Notes: generated by a model from the letters alone, not told the origin. A stretch of 64,000 nucleotides of DNA from Bacillota bacterium (GCA_023411795.1 JAEYOK010000002.1:1-64000), one strand, 5' to 3'. Shown: positions 1-10,091, counted from the stretch's first letter. Translations and numbers: made by a program.

Positions 1-1466
1 CATCGACGGTGAAGGGCGGCACCAAAAGGACAATCAACTTGGAAAATCTGCTTACCCTTGAAATCTCAAATACATATTCCTATGCCCGCATTCTTGCCTA
101 CGGCGCAGACGGGGCAACTATTGTTCACTTTGTCGTCGTTCCAGAGGGCGCAACGATAAAATGCACCAAGTATGTACCTCCATATGACACTGAATATTGG
201 AAGAAATCCGAATATTCGATTTCACCTTATTCCAGCATATATTTTGGGAATGGTGCCCTGTGGCCAACAGTGACATCTGCCGTTGAATACGATGACCGAG
301 AAAGGGCCGGAATTTCACAAGGTGATTCTATTACATTAGCAAATAGCAATGAATATAATTTTAATACATCTACAAGTGATAAAGCGATTACATCCAAATA
401 TGGCAATCCCGGCGCCGCTCATTTCGGCGTAAGAGTATTCGTAGTCCCCAATGAAATAGCGGCTAAGATTGGTGGTTCTGCCCCGAAAATAACTGAGTCA
501 ACGACTACTATCCAGGAGTTCTATGTTCCTTCAGGTGCCAGTTCTCAAGTCACATACACTACAGACCCCAATAATCTGCTGTTATCCCACGACGGCTGGT
601 ACAAACTTATGTATGACCACGTAAACAATATTGTGAGTATAGAGATAGATGCCAAAGGAAATGCTGAACTCAGAGATGGAACACCATTCTATGCAGAAAA
701 AAAGGGTAACAACCAGGTTACCCTGAGATTGGGCGATGGAAGGTATTTAGGGATTGATGGTACCGCAGCTAGCGGGGTACGAGCCAAGGTGATAAATAGT
801 CCATATATTTGGAATATCTATTATGAAAACAATGGCGGATTTTTTGATAACAACAGATACAGCCTGCGTCCGTCTACTAACACCGGACTGGTACTCACTG
901 CTTCCGGAACCATAAAGGAAGGAACACCGGTTATCCTGTCAGCACAAAAAAACATGGACGCTCCCGCTAATGCTGAGTTCACATTTTACCCCACTGTTGC
1001 ACCGAAATCAGTAGCCTTTACTTACACTAGTGATGAACTGGAGGCGGACGGTGTTTATTATATCAAAGCTTCAAAAAACCCAGGCTTTATCATCGACGTG
1101 CTTTCCAAAAGCAAAGAGGATGGTGCGAAACTCATTATTTATGAGAACAACGGCGGTAATAATCAAAAGTTCAGAATTACCAAGGTGAAAGACAATCAAT
1201 ATACCATTCAGAATGTTTATTCAGGCAAATGGTTGACAAGCAGCGGATCCCAGGGAGCAAATCTCACACAATCCGGCTCTGTAACCGACAAGAACGCTAT
1301 CACCTTCACAATCACAAAACAGGAAGATGGGACCTACCGAATTATGGACAGCACAGGGCTTTACGTAGGAATTTCAGAAGCTAAAATGGAGAATTTCACA
1401 AATGTTATCCTGTGGACAAACGCATCAGATGCAAGTCAGACATTCCTGTTTGAAAAAATCAATTGA
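1..1466 (+). CDS. Ricin-type beta-trefoil lectin domain protein, 5' partial
   Basis: The reading frame is open to the left edge (codons in frame from base 3; the GTG at 9 is only the first possible start inside the window), so this is the C-terminal part of a longer protein. About 485 residues are visible. The first 170 are beta-rich and unrecognised. Two beta-trefoil-like segments follow, at about residues 190-330 and 345-485. The second has the repeated pattern of RICIN_B_lectin_2 domains (YYIKASKNPGFIIDV, then NNQKFRI, then QTFLFEKIN at the end). Such domains bind carbohydrate and are usually found on secreted proteins; the N-terminus with any signal peptide is outside the window. The substrate cannot be told. 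The gene converges on the glycosyltransferase gene, with a shared hairpin between them. Confidence 0.75.
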   Translation, partial: STVKGGTKRTINLENLLTLEISNTYSYARILAYGADGATIVHFVVVPEGATIKCTKYVPPYDTEYWKKSEYSISPYSSIYFGNGALWPTVTSAVEYDDRERAGISQGDSITLANSNEYNFNTSTSDKAITSKYGNPGAAHFGVRVFVVPNEIAAKIGGSAPKITESTTTIQEFYVPSGASSQVTYTTDPNNLLLSHDGWYKLMYDHVNNIVSIEIDAKGNAELRDGTPFYAEKKGNNQVTLRLGDGRYLGIDGTAASGVRAKVINSPYIWNIYYENNGGFFDNNRYSLRPSTNTGLVLTASGTIKEGTPVILSAQKNMDAPANAEFTFYPTVAPKSVAFTYTSDELEADGVYYIKASKNPGFIIDVLSKSKEDGAKLIIYENNGGNNQKFRITKVKDNQYTIQNVYSGKWLTSSGSQGANLTQSGSVTDKNAITFTITKQEDGTYRIMDSTGLYVGISEAKMENFTNVILWTNASDASQTFLFEKIN

Positions 1467-1516
1467 GGAAGAAAAAAGCAAACAAAGAATAGCATAATTG
1501 GTCTATTGGGTAGTAA

Positions 1517-1556
1517 AGAGTTGGCTCAGATTGTAATGAGCCAGCTCTTATTTTTC
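1517..1556. terminator. Hairpin terminator between convergent genes
   Basis: AGAGTTGGCTCA (1517-1528) pairs with TGAGCCAGCTCT (1537-1548), a 12-bp stem with one G-U pair, followed by TTATTTTT. It sits downstream of the lectin gene and overlaps the stop codon of the convergent glycosyltransferase gene. Confidence 0.7.
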
Positions 1557-2270
1557 GCCTTTCGGAACTATATCAAGATTCGCAGTAATAGCCTGGGCCT
1601 CTTCCTCAGTTATGTAACTACAATCCACCATTCTGGCCAGAACCTGCTGCTGTCTTTGCCCAGACAGATCCGGATTAACATAGGGAGAATAGACAGATGG
1701 CGCATTAGGAAGCCCTGCCAACAAAGTGCTCTCGTAATCAGTCATCTCAGAAGGAGCTTTGCCTAAGTATCCCTGGCTTGCATCATAAACCCCATAATAA
1801 CCGCTCCCAAAATAGATGGTATTGACATACAGTTCGAGAATTTCATCCTTCTCGTATTGATTTTCAAGCACGATGGCCATGAAGGTTTCAGCAATTTTAC
1901 GCTCCAGCTTTTTCTCCTGTGTGAAGTAGATATTCTTTGCCAGCTGCTGAGTTATGGAGCTGCCTCCTTCAACCAGGCTTAATGAGGTCAAATTCACCCA
2001 CATGGCCCGCCCGATGGAAATAATATCGATGGGACCATGATTGTAATAACGATGATCTTCAACAGCAACTACAGCATCAAGATACATCTTAGGCAATTCC
2101 TCCAGCGGTGTGTAGTTCTCCTGAGCTCTGATGCTTTGGACTTTATCTGTCAGACTGCATTCCGTTAAGGCCGTCTGAAACATGGTAAATCCTTTGACTA
2201 TAAAAAACGAACCTATTAGTAAACAAACAACCATAATGGCTGCGATGATTCTCAGAATCCACTTTTTCAT
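1548..2270 (-). CDS. Monofunctional peptidoglycan glycosyltransferase (GT51)
   Basis: 240 residues. One N-terminal membrane segment (about residues 5-28) is followed by a GT51 transglycosylase domain, the fold that polymerises lipid II into glycan strands outside the membrane. The family motifs are visible: EDHRYYNHGPID with the catalytic Glu, GGSSITQQLAKN, then KIAETFMAIVLE, and ELYVNTIYFGSGYYGV. There is no transpeptidase domain, so this is the stand-alone form (MtgA/SgtB-like) rather than a class A PBP. The start at 2270 was chosen because GGAAGGG lies just upstream; a longer reading to 2351 has no ribosome site. It is divergent from the hydrogenase gene. Confidence 0.88.
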   Translation of the reverse strand: MKKWILRIIAAIMVVCLLIGSFFIVKGFTMFQTALTECSLTDKVQSIRAQENYTPLEELPKMYLDAVVAVEDHRYYNHGPIDIISIGRAMWVNLTSLSLVEGGSSITQQLAKNIYFTQEKKLERKIAETFMAIVLENQYEKDEILELYVNTIYFGSGYYGVYDASQGYLGKAPSEMTDYESTLLAGLPNAPSVYSPYVNPDLSGQRQQQVLARMVDCSYITEEEAQAITANLDIVPKGEK

Positions 2271-2390
2271 TGTCGTTTCCCTTCCTTTCAATTTTATATT
2301 GTACCTTGGTAAAGTGACGACAGGGTGACTGAAAGATAACAAAAACGTCACAATAAAAAAGCGAACACCTATTTTTCAGCCTTGAAGTAA

Positions 2391-2418
2391 TGGTCAAGAA
2401 CAATATTTCTGATATAAT
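2391..2418 (+). promoter_or_regulatory. Likely promoter of the hydrogenase gene
   Basis: TATAAT at 2413-2418 is preceded after 16 bases by TGGTCA (2391-2396), a fair -35. The start codon is 64 bases downstream, with AAAGGAG at 2469-2475. Confidence 0.5.
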
Positions 2419-2481
2419 TGATACGGCTATATGAAAATTCTTATCAATCAAATCATCACACAACAGCAAAAGGAGTTTACA

Positions 2482-5400
2482 ATGAAAGACATTACAAAAA
2501 ACAAACGGATTAAAGTCATTGTTAACGGCCGGGAAATGGAAGTCTATGATAATCTGACCATACTTCAGGCCTTGCTACAGGAGGATATACATATTCCGCA
2601 TCTTTGCTATGATATCCGTCTGGAGCGTTCGAATGGAAACTGTGGATTGTGCGTGGTGGAGGTAGGCGAAGGCGAGCAAAAAGTGGATGTAAAGGCATGT
2701 CAGACACCTATCCGGGAAGGTATGGTCATCACCACCAACAGTCCCAAGCTAAAAAGCTATCGTAAGATTCGCCTGGAGCAAATCTTGTCGGATCACAACG
2801 CAGACTGTGTCGCTCCCTGTGTCATGACCTGTCCTGCCAATATAGATATCCAGGCTTATTTGCATCATGCAGCAAACGGTAATTTCAGTGCGGCTCTCCA
2901 GGTCATTAAGGATCGTAATCCTTTCCCTATTACCTGTGGCCGTGTATGCCCGCATCCCTGTGAGGCTCAATGCCGCCGCAATCTGGTGGATTCTCCCGTT
3001 GCCATCAATCACGTAAAACGCTTCATCGCCGACTGGGATATGGCTCAGGAAGAGCCTTGGATGCCTAAAAAGCAAGATTCTACCGGAAAGCGCATTGCCA
3101 TTGTGGGTGCCGGACCGTCAGGTATTACTTGCGCTTATTTTAGCGCTATCAACGGCCACGACGTTACAGTATTCGAACGTCAGCAATATGCCGGGGGTAT
3201 GATGCGTTATGGGATTCCCGAGTATCGTCTGCCAAAGGCCACTCTTGACAAAGAAATCGACATCGTCAAGCGCCTTGGCGTCAAGATTATGACGAAAAAG
3301 GCCTTGGGTACTCACATTCATCTTGAAGACCTCCAGAAGGATTTTGATGCCGTCTATCTGGCCATTGGCTCATGGCGTGCTACCCCCATGCATATTGAAG
3401 GAGAAAATCTTCCCGGTGTATGGCTTGGTATCCAATTCCTTGAACAGGTGACCAAGCAAGCCGAGGTTCATATTGGTGATAATGTTATAGTCATCGGCGG
3501 AGGTAACACAGCCATTGACTGTGCCCGCGTTGCCTTAAGAAAGGGCGCTAAGTCGGTCAAGCTTATATATCGCAGAACCCGCGAGGAAATGCCTGCTGAG
3601 TCTTATGAAGTAGAGGAAGCTATTCATGAAGGGGTTGAAATGCTCTTCCTGATGGCTCCCACCAGCATTGTTTCCGAGAATGGCAAGAAAAAACTTCAAT
3701 GCATTAAGATGGAGCTCGGCGAGCCAGATCGTTCAGGTCGTCGTCGTCCAGTGCCAATTGAAGGAAGCAATTTTGAAATCGAGGCCGATACCATTATTGG
3801 TGCAATCGGTCAAAGTACGAATACACAATTCCTCTATAACGACCTCCCTGTTAAGTTGAACAAATGGGGTGATATTGAGATTAGTGGTAAGACTTCTCAG
3901 ACCTCAGAAGACAATATTTTCGCTGGTGGTGACTGTGTCACTGGCCCTGCAACAGTCATTCAAGCTGTTGCCGCTGGTCGCCGTGCTGCCGAAGCTATAG
4001 ACAGTTTCCTAATAAAAGGATATGTACAGGAGAGCCATGTGGACTACAGCTGCAGCAGGGGCTCCTTGGAGGACCTCCCGAAATGGGACTTTGAGCATTT
4101 CCCCAGGCTTGAGCGTGCTAAGATGCCTTCTATTGACCTTAAAGAGAGAGAAGATAACTTTAAGGAAGTTGAATTAGGTCTCTCTGAAGAAGCTGCTCGC
4201 GAGGAAGCGCGCCGCTGTCTGAAATGCGGATGTAACCAGCGCTATAATTGTGATTTGAGGAAAGAGGCTTCTGACCATGATATTAAGTTTGAGAGGCCCA
4301 TCCATGAAAGACCTTATATCCCCATTGTAGATGATCACCCCTTCATTATTAGGAATCACGATAAGTGTATTTCCTGCGGTCGCTGTATTGCAGCTTGTGC
4401 AGAGGTTGAAGGCCCCGATGTCCTGGCCTTTTATATGAAGCATGGCCGTCAATTGGTGGGAACAAAAAGTGGTCTTCCCCTTCAAGAAACTGATTGTGTC
4501 AGCTGCGGACAATGTGTGAATGCTTGTCCCTGTGGCGCATTAGAAACCAAGAGTGACAAAGGCAAGGCATTTAGAGCCATCAACGATCCCTCTAAGACTG
4601 TGGTTGCCTTCGTCGCACCCGCTGTACGAAGCGTAGTTTCTTCTCATTACGGTATTCCATTTGATAAGGCTTCCGGATTCATGGCTGGCCTTCTCAAAAA
4701 GCTCGGTTTTGATAAGGTTTTCGACTTCTCTTTCGCCGCTGACTTAACCATTGTGGAAGAAACCACCGAATTCCTAAACCGTATAGCTAATAAAGGTGTT
4801 ATGCCCCAGTTTACCTCTTGTTGCCCCGGATGGGTCAATTTAGTTGAGCGGCGTTATCCGGAACTTATTCCCCATCTCTCTACCTGTAAATCACCACAGC
4901 AGATGATGGGCGCTACTGTGAAAAATCATTATGCCAAGCTGGCAGGTCTCAATAAGGAAGATCTATACGTGGTCTCCATCGTTCCTTGTATCGCTAAAAA
5001 ATACGAGGCTGCTCGTCCTGAATTTGCACCCGATGGAATCCGTGACGTGGATGCGGTTCTAACTTCTACCGATATGATTCATATGGCTGAGCTCAAGCGC
5101 ATTGATACATCAATCATCGAACCTCAGGAATTTGATGAGCCTTACAAGCAGGTCACAGGGGCCGGTGTTCTCTTCGGAGCATCGGGCGGTGTGGCAGAAG
5201 CTGCTCTTCGTATGGCTGTTGAGAAGTTGACCGGTAAAATCATGACCGACCACCTGGATTTTGAAGAAGTCCGCGGTTTTGCCGGTTTAAAGGAATCAAC
5301 TGTTGAAGCCAATGATACAACTGTTCGCGTGGCAGTTATAAGTGGTCTGCATAATGCGGAACCCATCGTGGAAAAGATTATTCAAGGGGTAGATGTGGGC

Positions 5401-5922
5401 TATGACTTGATTGAAGTTATGGCATGCCCGGGAGGCTGTATTTGCGGTGCCGGTCATCCGGTTCCAGAGAAGGTGGGTACTCTTGAACAGCGTCAAAAGG
5501 TGTTGATTGATATTGACAAAACCTCCACCTACCGGAAGTCACAGGAAAACCCCGATATTCTGAACCTGTACAAGGATTTCTATGGGGAAGCTAATTCATC
5601 CTTGGCTCATAAACTGTTGCATACCCACTATCGTGCTGTAGATGGTGATATCCGCTGTGGTACTGTTCGCAAGAAGGCCAATTCAGCCTTTGTGACCCGT
5701 CATATCACTTTCTGCACCTGTGATGCATGTTCAGCCAAGGGGTCCAAAGAACTTTATGCTTCAACCCTTGAGCAAGTTAAAAAGCTCAAAATGGATGCTT
5801 TTGTTGAGGTTAATACCATCCGCCTTAAGGAAACCCACAACGGGCAGGACATCTATATCACTATGGACGGACAGCGTATTGACACCTCAAAACTTGAGAA
5901 TCTTTCACAAAACCTGAAATAA
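2482..5922 (+). CDS. [FeFe] hydrogenase fused to a GltD-like flavoprotein domain
   Basis: 1146 residues, one polypeptide with five parts. Residues 1-90 are a plant-type [2Fe-2S] domain (CGLCVVEV). About 105-560 are a glutamate-synthase beta-subunit (GltD)-like NAD(P)H/FAD module with Cys-rich start (CVAPCVMTCP), FAD motif VGAGPSG and NAD(P) motif VIGGGNTAIDCA. About 620-690 hold two [4Fe-4S] ferredoxin motifs (CISCGRCIAAC, CVSCGQCVNAC). About 700-1060 are the H-cluster domain with L1 TSCCPGW, L2 VPCIAKKYE and L3 MACPGGCICGAGHP. The last 85 residues begin TFCTCDACSAKGS, like half of a thioredoxin-like [2Fe-2S] domain. This is the glutamate-synthase-linked (group A2-like) type. It likely couples NAD(P)H to H2 turnover in the cytoplasm; direction and any bifurcation are inference. 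L3 differs from the common INGGGQP form. Confidence 0.9.
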   Translation: MKDITKNKRIKVIVNGREMEVYDNLTILQALLQEDIHIPHLCYDIRLERSNGNCGLCVVEVGEGEQKVDVKACQTPIREGMVITTNSPKLKSYRKIRLEQILSDHNADCVAPCVMTCPANIDIQAYLHHAANGNFSAALQVIKDRNPFPITCGRVCPHPCEAQCRRNLVDSPVAINHVKRFIADWDMAQEEPWMPKKQDSTGKRIAIVGAGPSGITCAYFSAINGHDVTVFERQQYAGGMMRYGIPEYRLPKATLDKEIDIVKRLGVKIMTKKALGTHIHLEDLQKDFDAVYLAIGSWRATPMHIEGENLPGVWLGIQFLEQVTKQAEVHIGDNVIVIGGGNTAIDCARVALRKGAKSVKLIYRRTREEMPAESYEVEEAIHEGVEMLFLMAPTSIVSENGKKKLQCIKMELGEPDRSGRRRPVPIEGSNFEIEADTIIGAIGQSTNTQFLYNDLPVKLNKWGDIEISGKTSQTSEDNIFAGGDCVTGPATVIQAVAAGRRAAEAIDSFLIKGYVQESHVDYSCSRGSLEDLPKWDFEHFPRLERAKMPSIDLKEREDNFKEVELGLSEEAAREEARRCLKCGCNQRYNCDLRKEASDHDIKFERPIHERPYIPIVDDHPFIIRNHDKCISCGRCIAACAEVEGPDVLAFYMKHGRQLVGTKSGLPLQETDCVSCGQCVNACPCGALETKSDKGKAFRAINDPSKTVVAFVAPAVRSVVSSHYGIPFDKASGFMAGLLKKLGFDKVFDFSFAADLTIVEETTEFLNRIANKGVMPQFTSCCPGWVNLVERRYPELIPHLSTCKSPQQMMGATVKNHYAKLAGLNKEDLYVVSIVPCIAKKYEAARPEFAPDGIRDVDAVLTSTDMIHMAELKRIDTSIIEPQEFDEPYKQVTGAGVLFGASGGVAEAALRMAVEKLTGKIMTDHLDFEEVRGFAGLKESTVEANDTTVRVAVISGLHNAEPIVEKIIQGVDVGYDLIEVMACPGGCICGAGHPVPEKVGTLEQRQKVLIDIDKTSTYRKSQENPDILNLYKDFYGEANSSLAHKLLHTHYRAVDGDIRCGTVRKKANSAFVTRHITFCTCDACSAKGSKELYASTLEQVKKLKMDAFVEVNTIRLKETHNGQDIYITMDGQRIDTSKLENLSQNLK

Positions 5923-5938
5923 CCGGTTACATAATAAA

Positions 5939-5987
5939 TGTTGGGGCACTAAATGATTAAAATATTGAGTGCTCCAACATTTTTTTT
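5939..5987 (+). terminator. Intrinsic terminator after the hydrogenase gene
   Basis: TGTTGGGGCACT (5939-5950) pairs with AGTGCTCCAACA (5968-5979), a 12-bp stem with one G-U pair, followed by eight T residues. Confidence 0.85.
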
Positions 5988-6421
5988 AACAGTTGCAACA
6001 TGGACAAATGCTCTGTTCCTTGCTCCTATCAAAAAACTCCGGAATTAATGTTTTCAACAAGCTCATAATCTGATAATATTATCATGGATTAATGACTTAA
6101 GGCGCTCTTGGTGGTACTGCTACTAACAGTATCATAGAACACAAGGGCGTCTTATCCTTTCATAAGAATATGGTCATTATATCCATCAATTTTCTGACAG
6201 GCAAAGATCTATAATAATTTTTTTATAGCTCGGGATGTGTCGTGAGTTTTCATCCTAATATCATAAAAAATCACTTTTTAAAGCAGTATTAATATTACAA
6301 TTACTAAACTCTTCAGTTCTAACATACTATCGGCAAGATTACGGACAGTATGTTTCACGCAAAATAAAATCAGCTGTTGATTAAAGGCCAGCTTCACCTG
6401 CATCAAATACCTTCATTAAAG
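5988..6421. other. Gene-free stretch with two inverted repeats
   Basis: No credible ORF. There is an imperfect nested hairpin at 6099-6153 (AAGGCGCTCTTG against CAAGGGCGTCTT, with an inner TGGTACTG/CAGTATCA arm). A second hairpin has AACATACT and AGTATGTT as arms around a 26-base interior, at about 6321-6354. Neither has a clear T-tract. They may be transposon-end remnants or processing/termination structures for the minus-strand STAND gene. Confidence 0.35.
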
Positions 6422-8914
6422 CTAAGCAGTTTTTGATAAGTCTCTTATTCTCTTACTGAAAATAATTTTCTTATCATTAAATAATTGATTGTAGCATGGC
6501 AAGTTTTCCATTTGTTTTATCTTTGTTACTAACTCATCTACAGCTTTATTTTGGCCCAATGATTTGTAATACTCAGCCCTAATAATTAATGACTCAAGGA
6601 TAAAACTTAAGTACATAACATTATATACTTTAAAATCATCTATCTGCTTTAGAACTTCAATTGCCTCTTTTGAGTTAAGCTTTAACAAGTATTTACCGTA
6701 ATATAGTAAAAACCTGCACTTCTCGAATGAGTTTATCTTTGCTCCATTTCTAATTAATGCTAAACATTTAGAGAAGTACTCCCCCACCGTTTTCCTTTCA
6801 CAGGGATCACCGCTTTTTCTTATCTCTTCAGCTAACTTACTATATACCTCAAATTTGGTTGAATCATCAGCTCCATTTAAATAATAAATAGTTTCTTCTG
6901 GGCATTTTATCTTTAATAGTAGTTTGCATATTATTGCTTTATTTTGTACTGATAAATAATTCTTGTTCTTTTTTATTAAAATAAAAATATTTAGCATATC
7001 AAACTTACTCTTTAATTGGAACAAAGGGAGTGTTTTGTTATAAAGCATATCTGACACAAACATTTCAATTATTCTATTTTGGCGTTTTATGTTATCTGGA
7101 CTTGAATCATTCAAATCTTTCCCTGATAAGTGATTTATTAAATGCATATTATTCAAGATGTCTTGGCTATTTTCTAAATAATAAATTAATGAATCAAGGG
7201 ATGGCTTGACCTGAAATGCATGCTGTAGGTAAATCTCATGTTTACAATCATTATACTTATGCATATATAAAAGGCTCAGTATGTCATTTATTGTAGGTAT
7301 ACGCTTTGAATGTAAAATAATCTCGTTAATCTGCTGAACCAAATTATCTAAGGCTTTGCTAAGGTAAGTATCGCTAATCATATCATATTTATTATAATGT
7401 CTACTTTCTGTTTTTGAATGTATAAGATATTGTAATGCTGACATGTTAATTTTATAATCATTAGCACAAGAATTACTATCAAAATATAGAAGTGTAAGGC
7501 GTGTAAAATTATTAGGTTCAAATGTTTCTACACCATACAATGCTAATTCAAGATGATCAATAATAAAATCCATAAAATAACGATTAACTTGGTAAATATC
7601 AATCCGACTACATATGTCACATAATACGGTAAATAGAATTTGATCAGATTTCTTAAGGGTCACAATGGTATTATCAAAACAAAAACTTAAAAAAGCTTCT
7701 TTCTGACTAACCAATTTTTTTGAAAGAGAACTATTTCTACTTTTGTATTCTGTTATAACTGTTGTAATATCAGTTGAAGCTTCTTTCAATACAATTCCAA
7801 GGGTCTTTATTTGTAGTGGATTCCCTTCACAATAAATGTTCAACCAATTCCACTGCTCATCGTTCACTTTTACACTTTTTTCTGCTGTTACACTTAATAA
7901 TTTTAAAGTGTTTTCTTTATTTAATGTTGAAAGGTCATATTTATCTTCTATCTGGCCCAATCCATTTCTACTGGTTATTATTAGTCTTGATTGTTTAGTA
8001 TAATTTCTTGTGTATTCTCTTGCAAGATTTACAAATTCATTTAGGTTAGACTTAATTATTTCAGTCTCTAGGTTATCAAGAATTAACAATGTTGCCTCAC
8101 TAAAAATTTGGGAAAAGACTTCTTTCTCTATGATTTGTAAATCCCGATTGATTATACTAATTTCATATATTGATGCCAATTTTTTAATTAATTCTTCGTA
8201 ATTCCCAATTGGCTTGCTTATATTATAAACTTCTCCATCAAAGAATGAGTCCTTAAAACTCATAAAAAATATTTTTTTAAATATAGGTCTCGGAGAAACA
8301 ATAATGTCTTCAATTAATTGAAGAACCAACGCACTTTTTCCCAAACCACCCATTCCGGCAATTGTTATAGGTGTGGGAAATTTAAGATTTGCTTGTATTT
8401 TTTTAATATCATCGTCACGTCCGATTAATTTATTAAAATCTTTTCCTAGTGGATAATTAATATATGGTATACACAATGGAATATTACTAAAATTTGCTGT
8501 AATACTTGTATCAAATTCAAGTTTGCATTTTCTATCTTTTATCGCATCCAATAACCTTCTGAGATTATCGTGTAAATCATTAACTTCGTCTTCAAACACT
8601 ATCCTTGAATGCATAATATCATTTCTTAACGAAATAGCTGAATTCCTTATATTATTTAACTTCCAAACATCATTCTCATGTTTTTTTCTAAAACTTTTTG
8701 TACAAATAACATCTAAAAGTTGCCCTAAGTTTAAATACATTAAGATATCTGCTAATTGAGGCTTTTCTCCATTATTTATTAATACATTGCTACGTTTCAT
8801 ATTATCAATAGCTTCATCTATGAAGCTTTGATCAATATCTTCCGAATATTCACATATAAATCTTCTTAAAATATTTTCAAAACAAAAAATTAATTTATAA
8901 CCAAAAGTATTCAT
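6422..8914 (-). CDS. HEPN-domain STAND NTPase, putative phage-defence sensor
   Basis: 830 residues. The N-terminal ~130 residues are helical and contain RNDIMH (R97, H102), the Rx4H catalytic motif of HEPN ribonucleases. A STAND/NB-ARC-like NTPase follows: Walker A GMGGLGKS (about 187-194), Walker B LLILDNLE (about 280), RLIITSR as sensor, and a winged-helix-like segment with EGNPLQIKTLG, as in AP-ATPases. The last 400 residues are all-helical, like TPR-type repeat sensors in this class. The layout effector-NTPase-repeat matches STAND immune proteins (Avs/NLR-like), where a detected phage component triggers the effector; here that would be RNA cleavage. The start at 8914 follows GTGAGG; an upstream ATG at 8935 is less well placed. 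It stands alone, is very AT-rich, and is flanked by decayed DNA, suggesting transfer. Role is inferred from domains. Confidence 0.75.
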   Translation of the reverse strand: MNTFGYKLIFCFENILRRFICEYSEDIDQSFIDEAIDNMKRSNVLINNGEKPQLADILMYLNLGQLLDVICTKSFRKKHENDVWKLNNIRNSAISLRNDIMHSRIVFEDEVNDLHDNLRRLLDAIKDRKCKLEFDTSITANFSNIPLCIPYINYPLGKDFNKLIGRDDDIKKIQANLKFPTPITIAGMGGLGKSALVLQLIEDIIVSPRPIFKKIFFMSFKDSFFDGEVYNISKPIGNYEELIKKLASIYEISIINRDLQIIEKEVFSQIFSEATLLILDNLETEIIKSNLNEFVNLAREYTRNYTKQSRLIITSRNGLGQIEDKYDLSTLNKENTLKLLSVTAEKSVKVNDEQWNWLNIYCEGNPLQIKTLGIVLKEASTDITTVITEYKSRNSSLSKKLVSQKEAFLSFCFDNTIVTLKKSDQILFTVLCDICSRIDIYQVNRYFMDFIIDHLELALYGVETFEPNNFTRLTLLYFDSNSCANDYKINMSALQYLIHSKTESRHYNKYDMISDTYLSKALDNLVQQINEIILHSKRIPTINDILSLLYMHKYNDCKHEIYLQHAFQVKPSLDSLIYYLENSQDILNNMHLINHLSGKDLNDSSPDNIKRQNRIIEMFVSDMLYNKTLPLFQLKSKFDMLNIFILIKKNKNYLSVQNKAIICKLLLKIKCPEETIYYLNGADDSTKFEVYSKLAEEIRKSGDPCERKTVGEYFSKCLALIRNGAKINSFEKCRFLLYYGKYLLKLNSKEAIEVLKQIDDFKVYNVMYLSFILESLIIRAEYYKSLGQNKAVDELVTKIKQMENLPCYNQLFNDKKIIFSKRIRDLSKTA

Positions 8915-9006
8915 ATAAACCTCACTGAAAAACATTTGTCGAATTACTATATATTTTATACAATTATATAATATTTTACAAGGTAACTATTATAAAAAAC
9001 TATAAA

Positions 9007-9357
9007 ATGAAATGTATAAGTTTACAAGAATTTGGCATTGCCCTTCAAGTACATGGAGTGCAGGTCTTTCTAATGGGAGCAAATTGGATGAAGTTATATG
9101 GAATGAGTCCAATGCAGATTGAGAGAATTTGGTTTGGGTTGCTGCGGGACGGATGATAACCTGTGTGATGAGTGAGACAGACAGCAGTTATATCAGCCGG
9201 TTACATTGTCGGAGCCAAAATCGTTGGAATCATTGGGCAGGCACTTGGATTTGAGTTTTCGGTTGTCACTAATTTTTGCACTGATATGATTCTTGACCGT
9301 CCTTTTGTATATGGTAACACAGCGCAGAACGGTAGTCTGCTATTTGTAGAGGTATGA
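9007..9357 (+). pseudogene. Decayed coding remnant, unidentified
   Basis: Short open segments in different frames follow each other: about 50 codons from 9007 ending at 9156, then about 60 codons to the stop at 9357. Neither has a ribosome site or resembles a whole protein. The last segment ends ILDRPFVYGNTAQNGSLLFVEV-like sequence, weakly recalling a serpin C-terminus, but this is far from certain. I read it as a frameshifted fragment. Confidence 0.25.
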
Positions 9358-10035
9358 GAAAATCCAGTTGAAATGTTAATACTACTTTTTGCCTACCACA
9401 TAACCATTTATTTATCGGTGTTTAATAAAAGGCCTTATAAGAACACTTCGACTATAATAATCCCTCGGATGAATAAAAATCCACTTTGTGAGCGGCTTTG
9501 ATCACTATCTTTCATTTCCGCAAAATATGTCACATATATGTCTTCCGATAAAGAAACATAGTAAGTTTAATGTCATAATTAATTCTCCCGAAATGAATAT
9601 TTTCTTTTAATTTCAATGCTGAGGCCCTCAAATTAGCGTATGTCTCGAAGCACTGTTAAAGGGTATTTTCATAGAACAAAGCTAACGGGCATGGTCATAG
9701 TTTTTAGTCCCAAACTATCTATAAACTCGCTAATATGTCATATTTTTCTCTCTGTAGTAAATAGAAATGTGTTGCGTTCATTTTCTATACGGAATTAATG
9801 ACATTGTGGAATAAATTGTTCAAATTCTAAACGAAAGACTACCTGAAACGCTAAATTAAAAGGGTAAGAAAAAAGTTGATAACTTGACCGTTCTTCCGAG
9901 AACTTGTACCCCATAGGTACTCCATAAATAACGGCAAAATCACAAAAAGTACCTGAAAATTTGGTAATGACTTATTGAAAATACTAGAAAAAAACCCCTC
10001 AAACACCTTAAAATCAAGCATCTGAGAGACTTTTG
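9358..10035. other. Gene-free AT-rich stretch
   Basis: I see no ORF with a ribosome site, no strong hairpin with a T-tract and no transposase remnant. It separates the defence gene and its pseudogene neighbour from the tRNA fragments at 10037-10395. Confidence 0.4.
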
Positions 10036-10036
10036 T

Positions 10037-10091
10037 GTTGGAGCCCTCATCCGGAATTGAACTAAGACCTCATTCCTTACCATGGATGCCA
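10037..10091 (-). pseudogene. Partial tRNA-Thr copy (3' half)
   Basis: The minus strand carries the anticodon arm, T arm and acceptor end of a tRNA very like the tRNA-Thr at 10320-10395. Examples are TGGAGCCCTCATCC at the 3' end and TTACCATGGATGC around the anticodon. It has substitutions, one inserted base in the anticodon stem, and a 5' part that cannot pair with the acceptor strand. A duplicated 3' tRNA half is the usual scar of integration at a tRNA gene. Confidence 0.6.
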
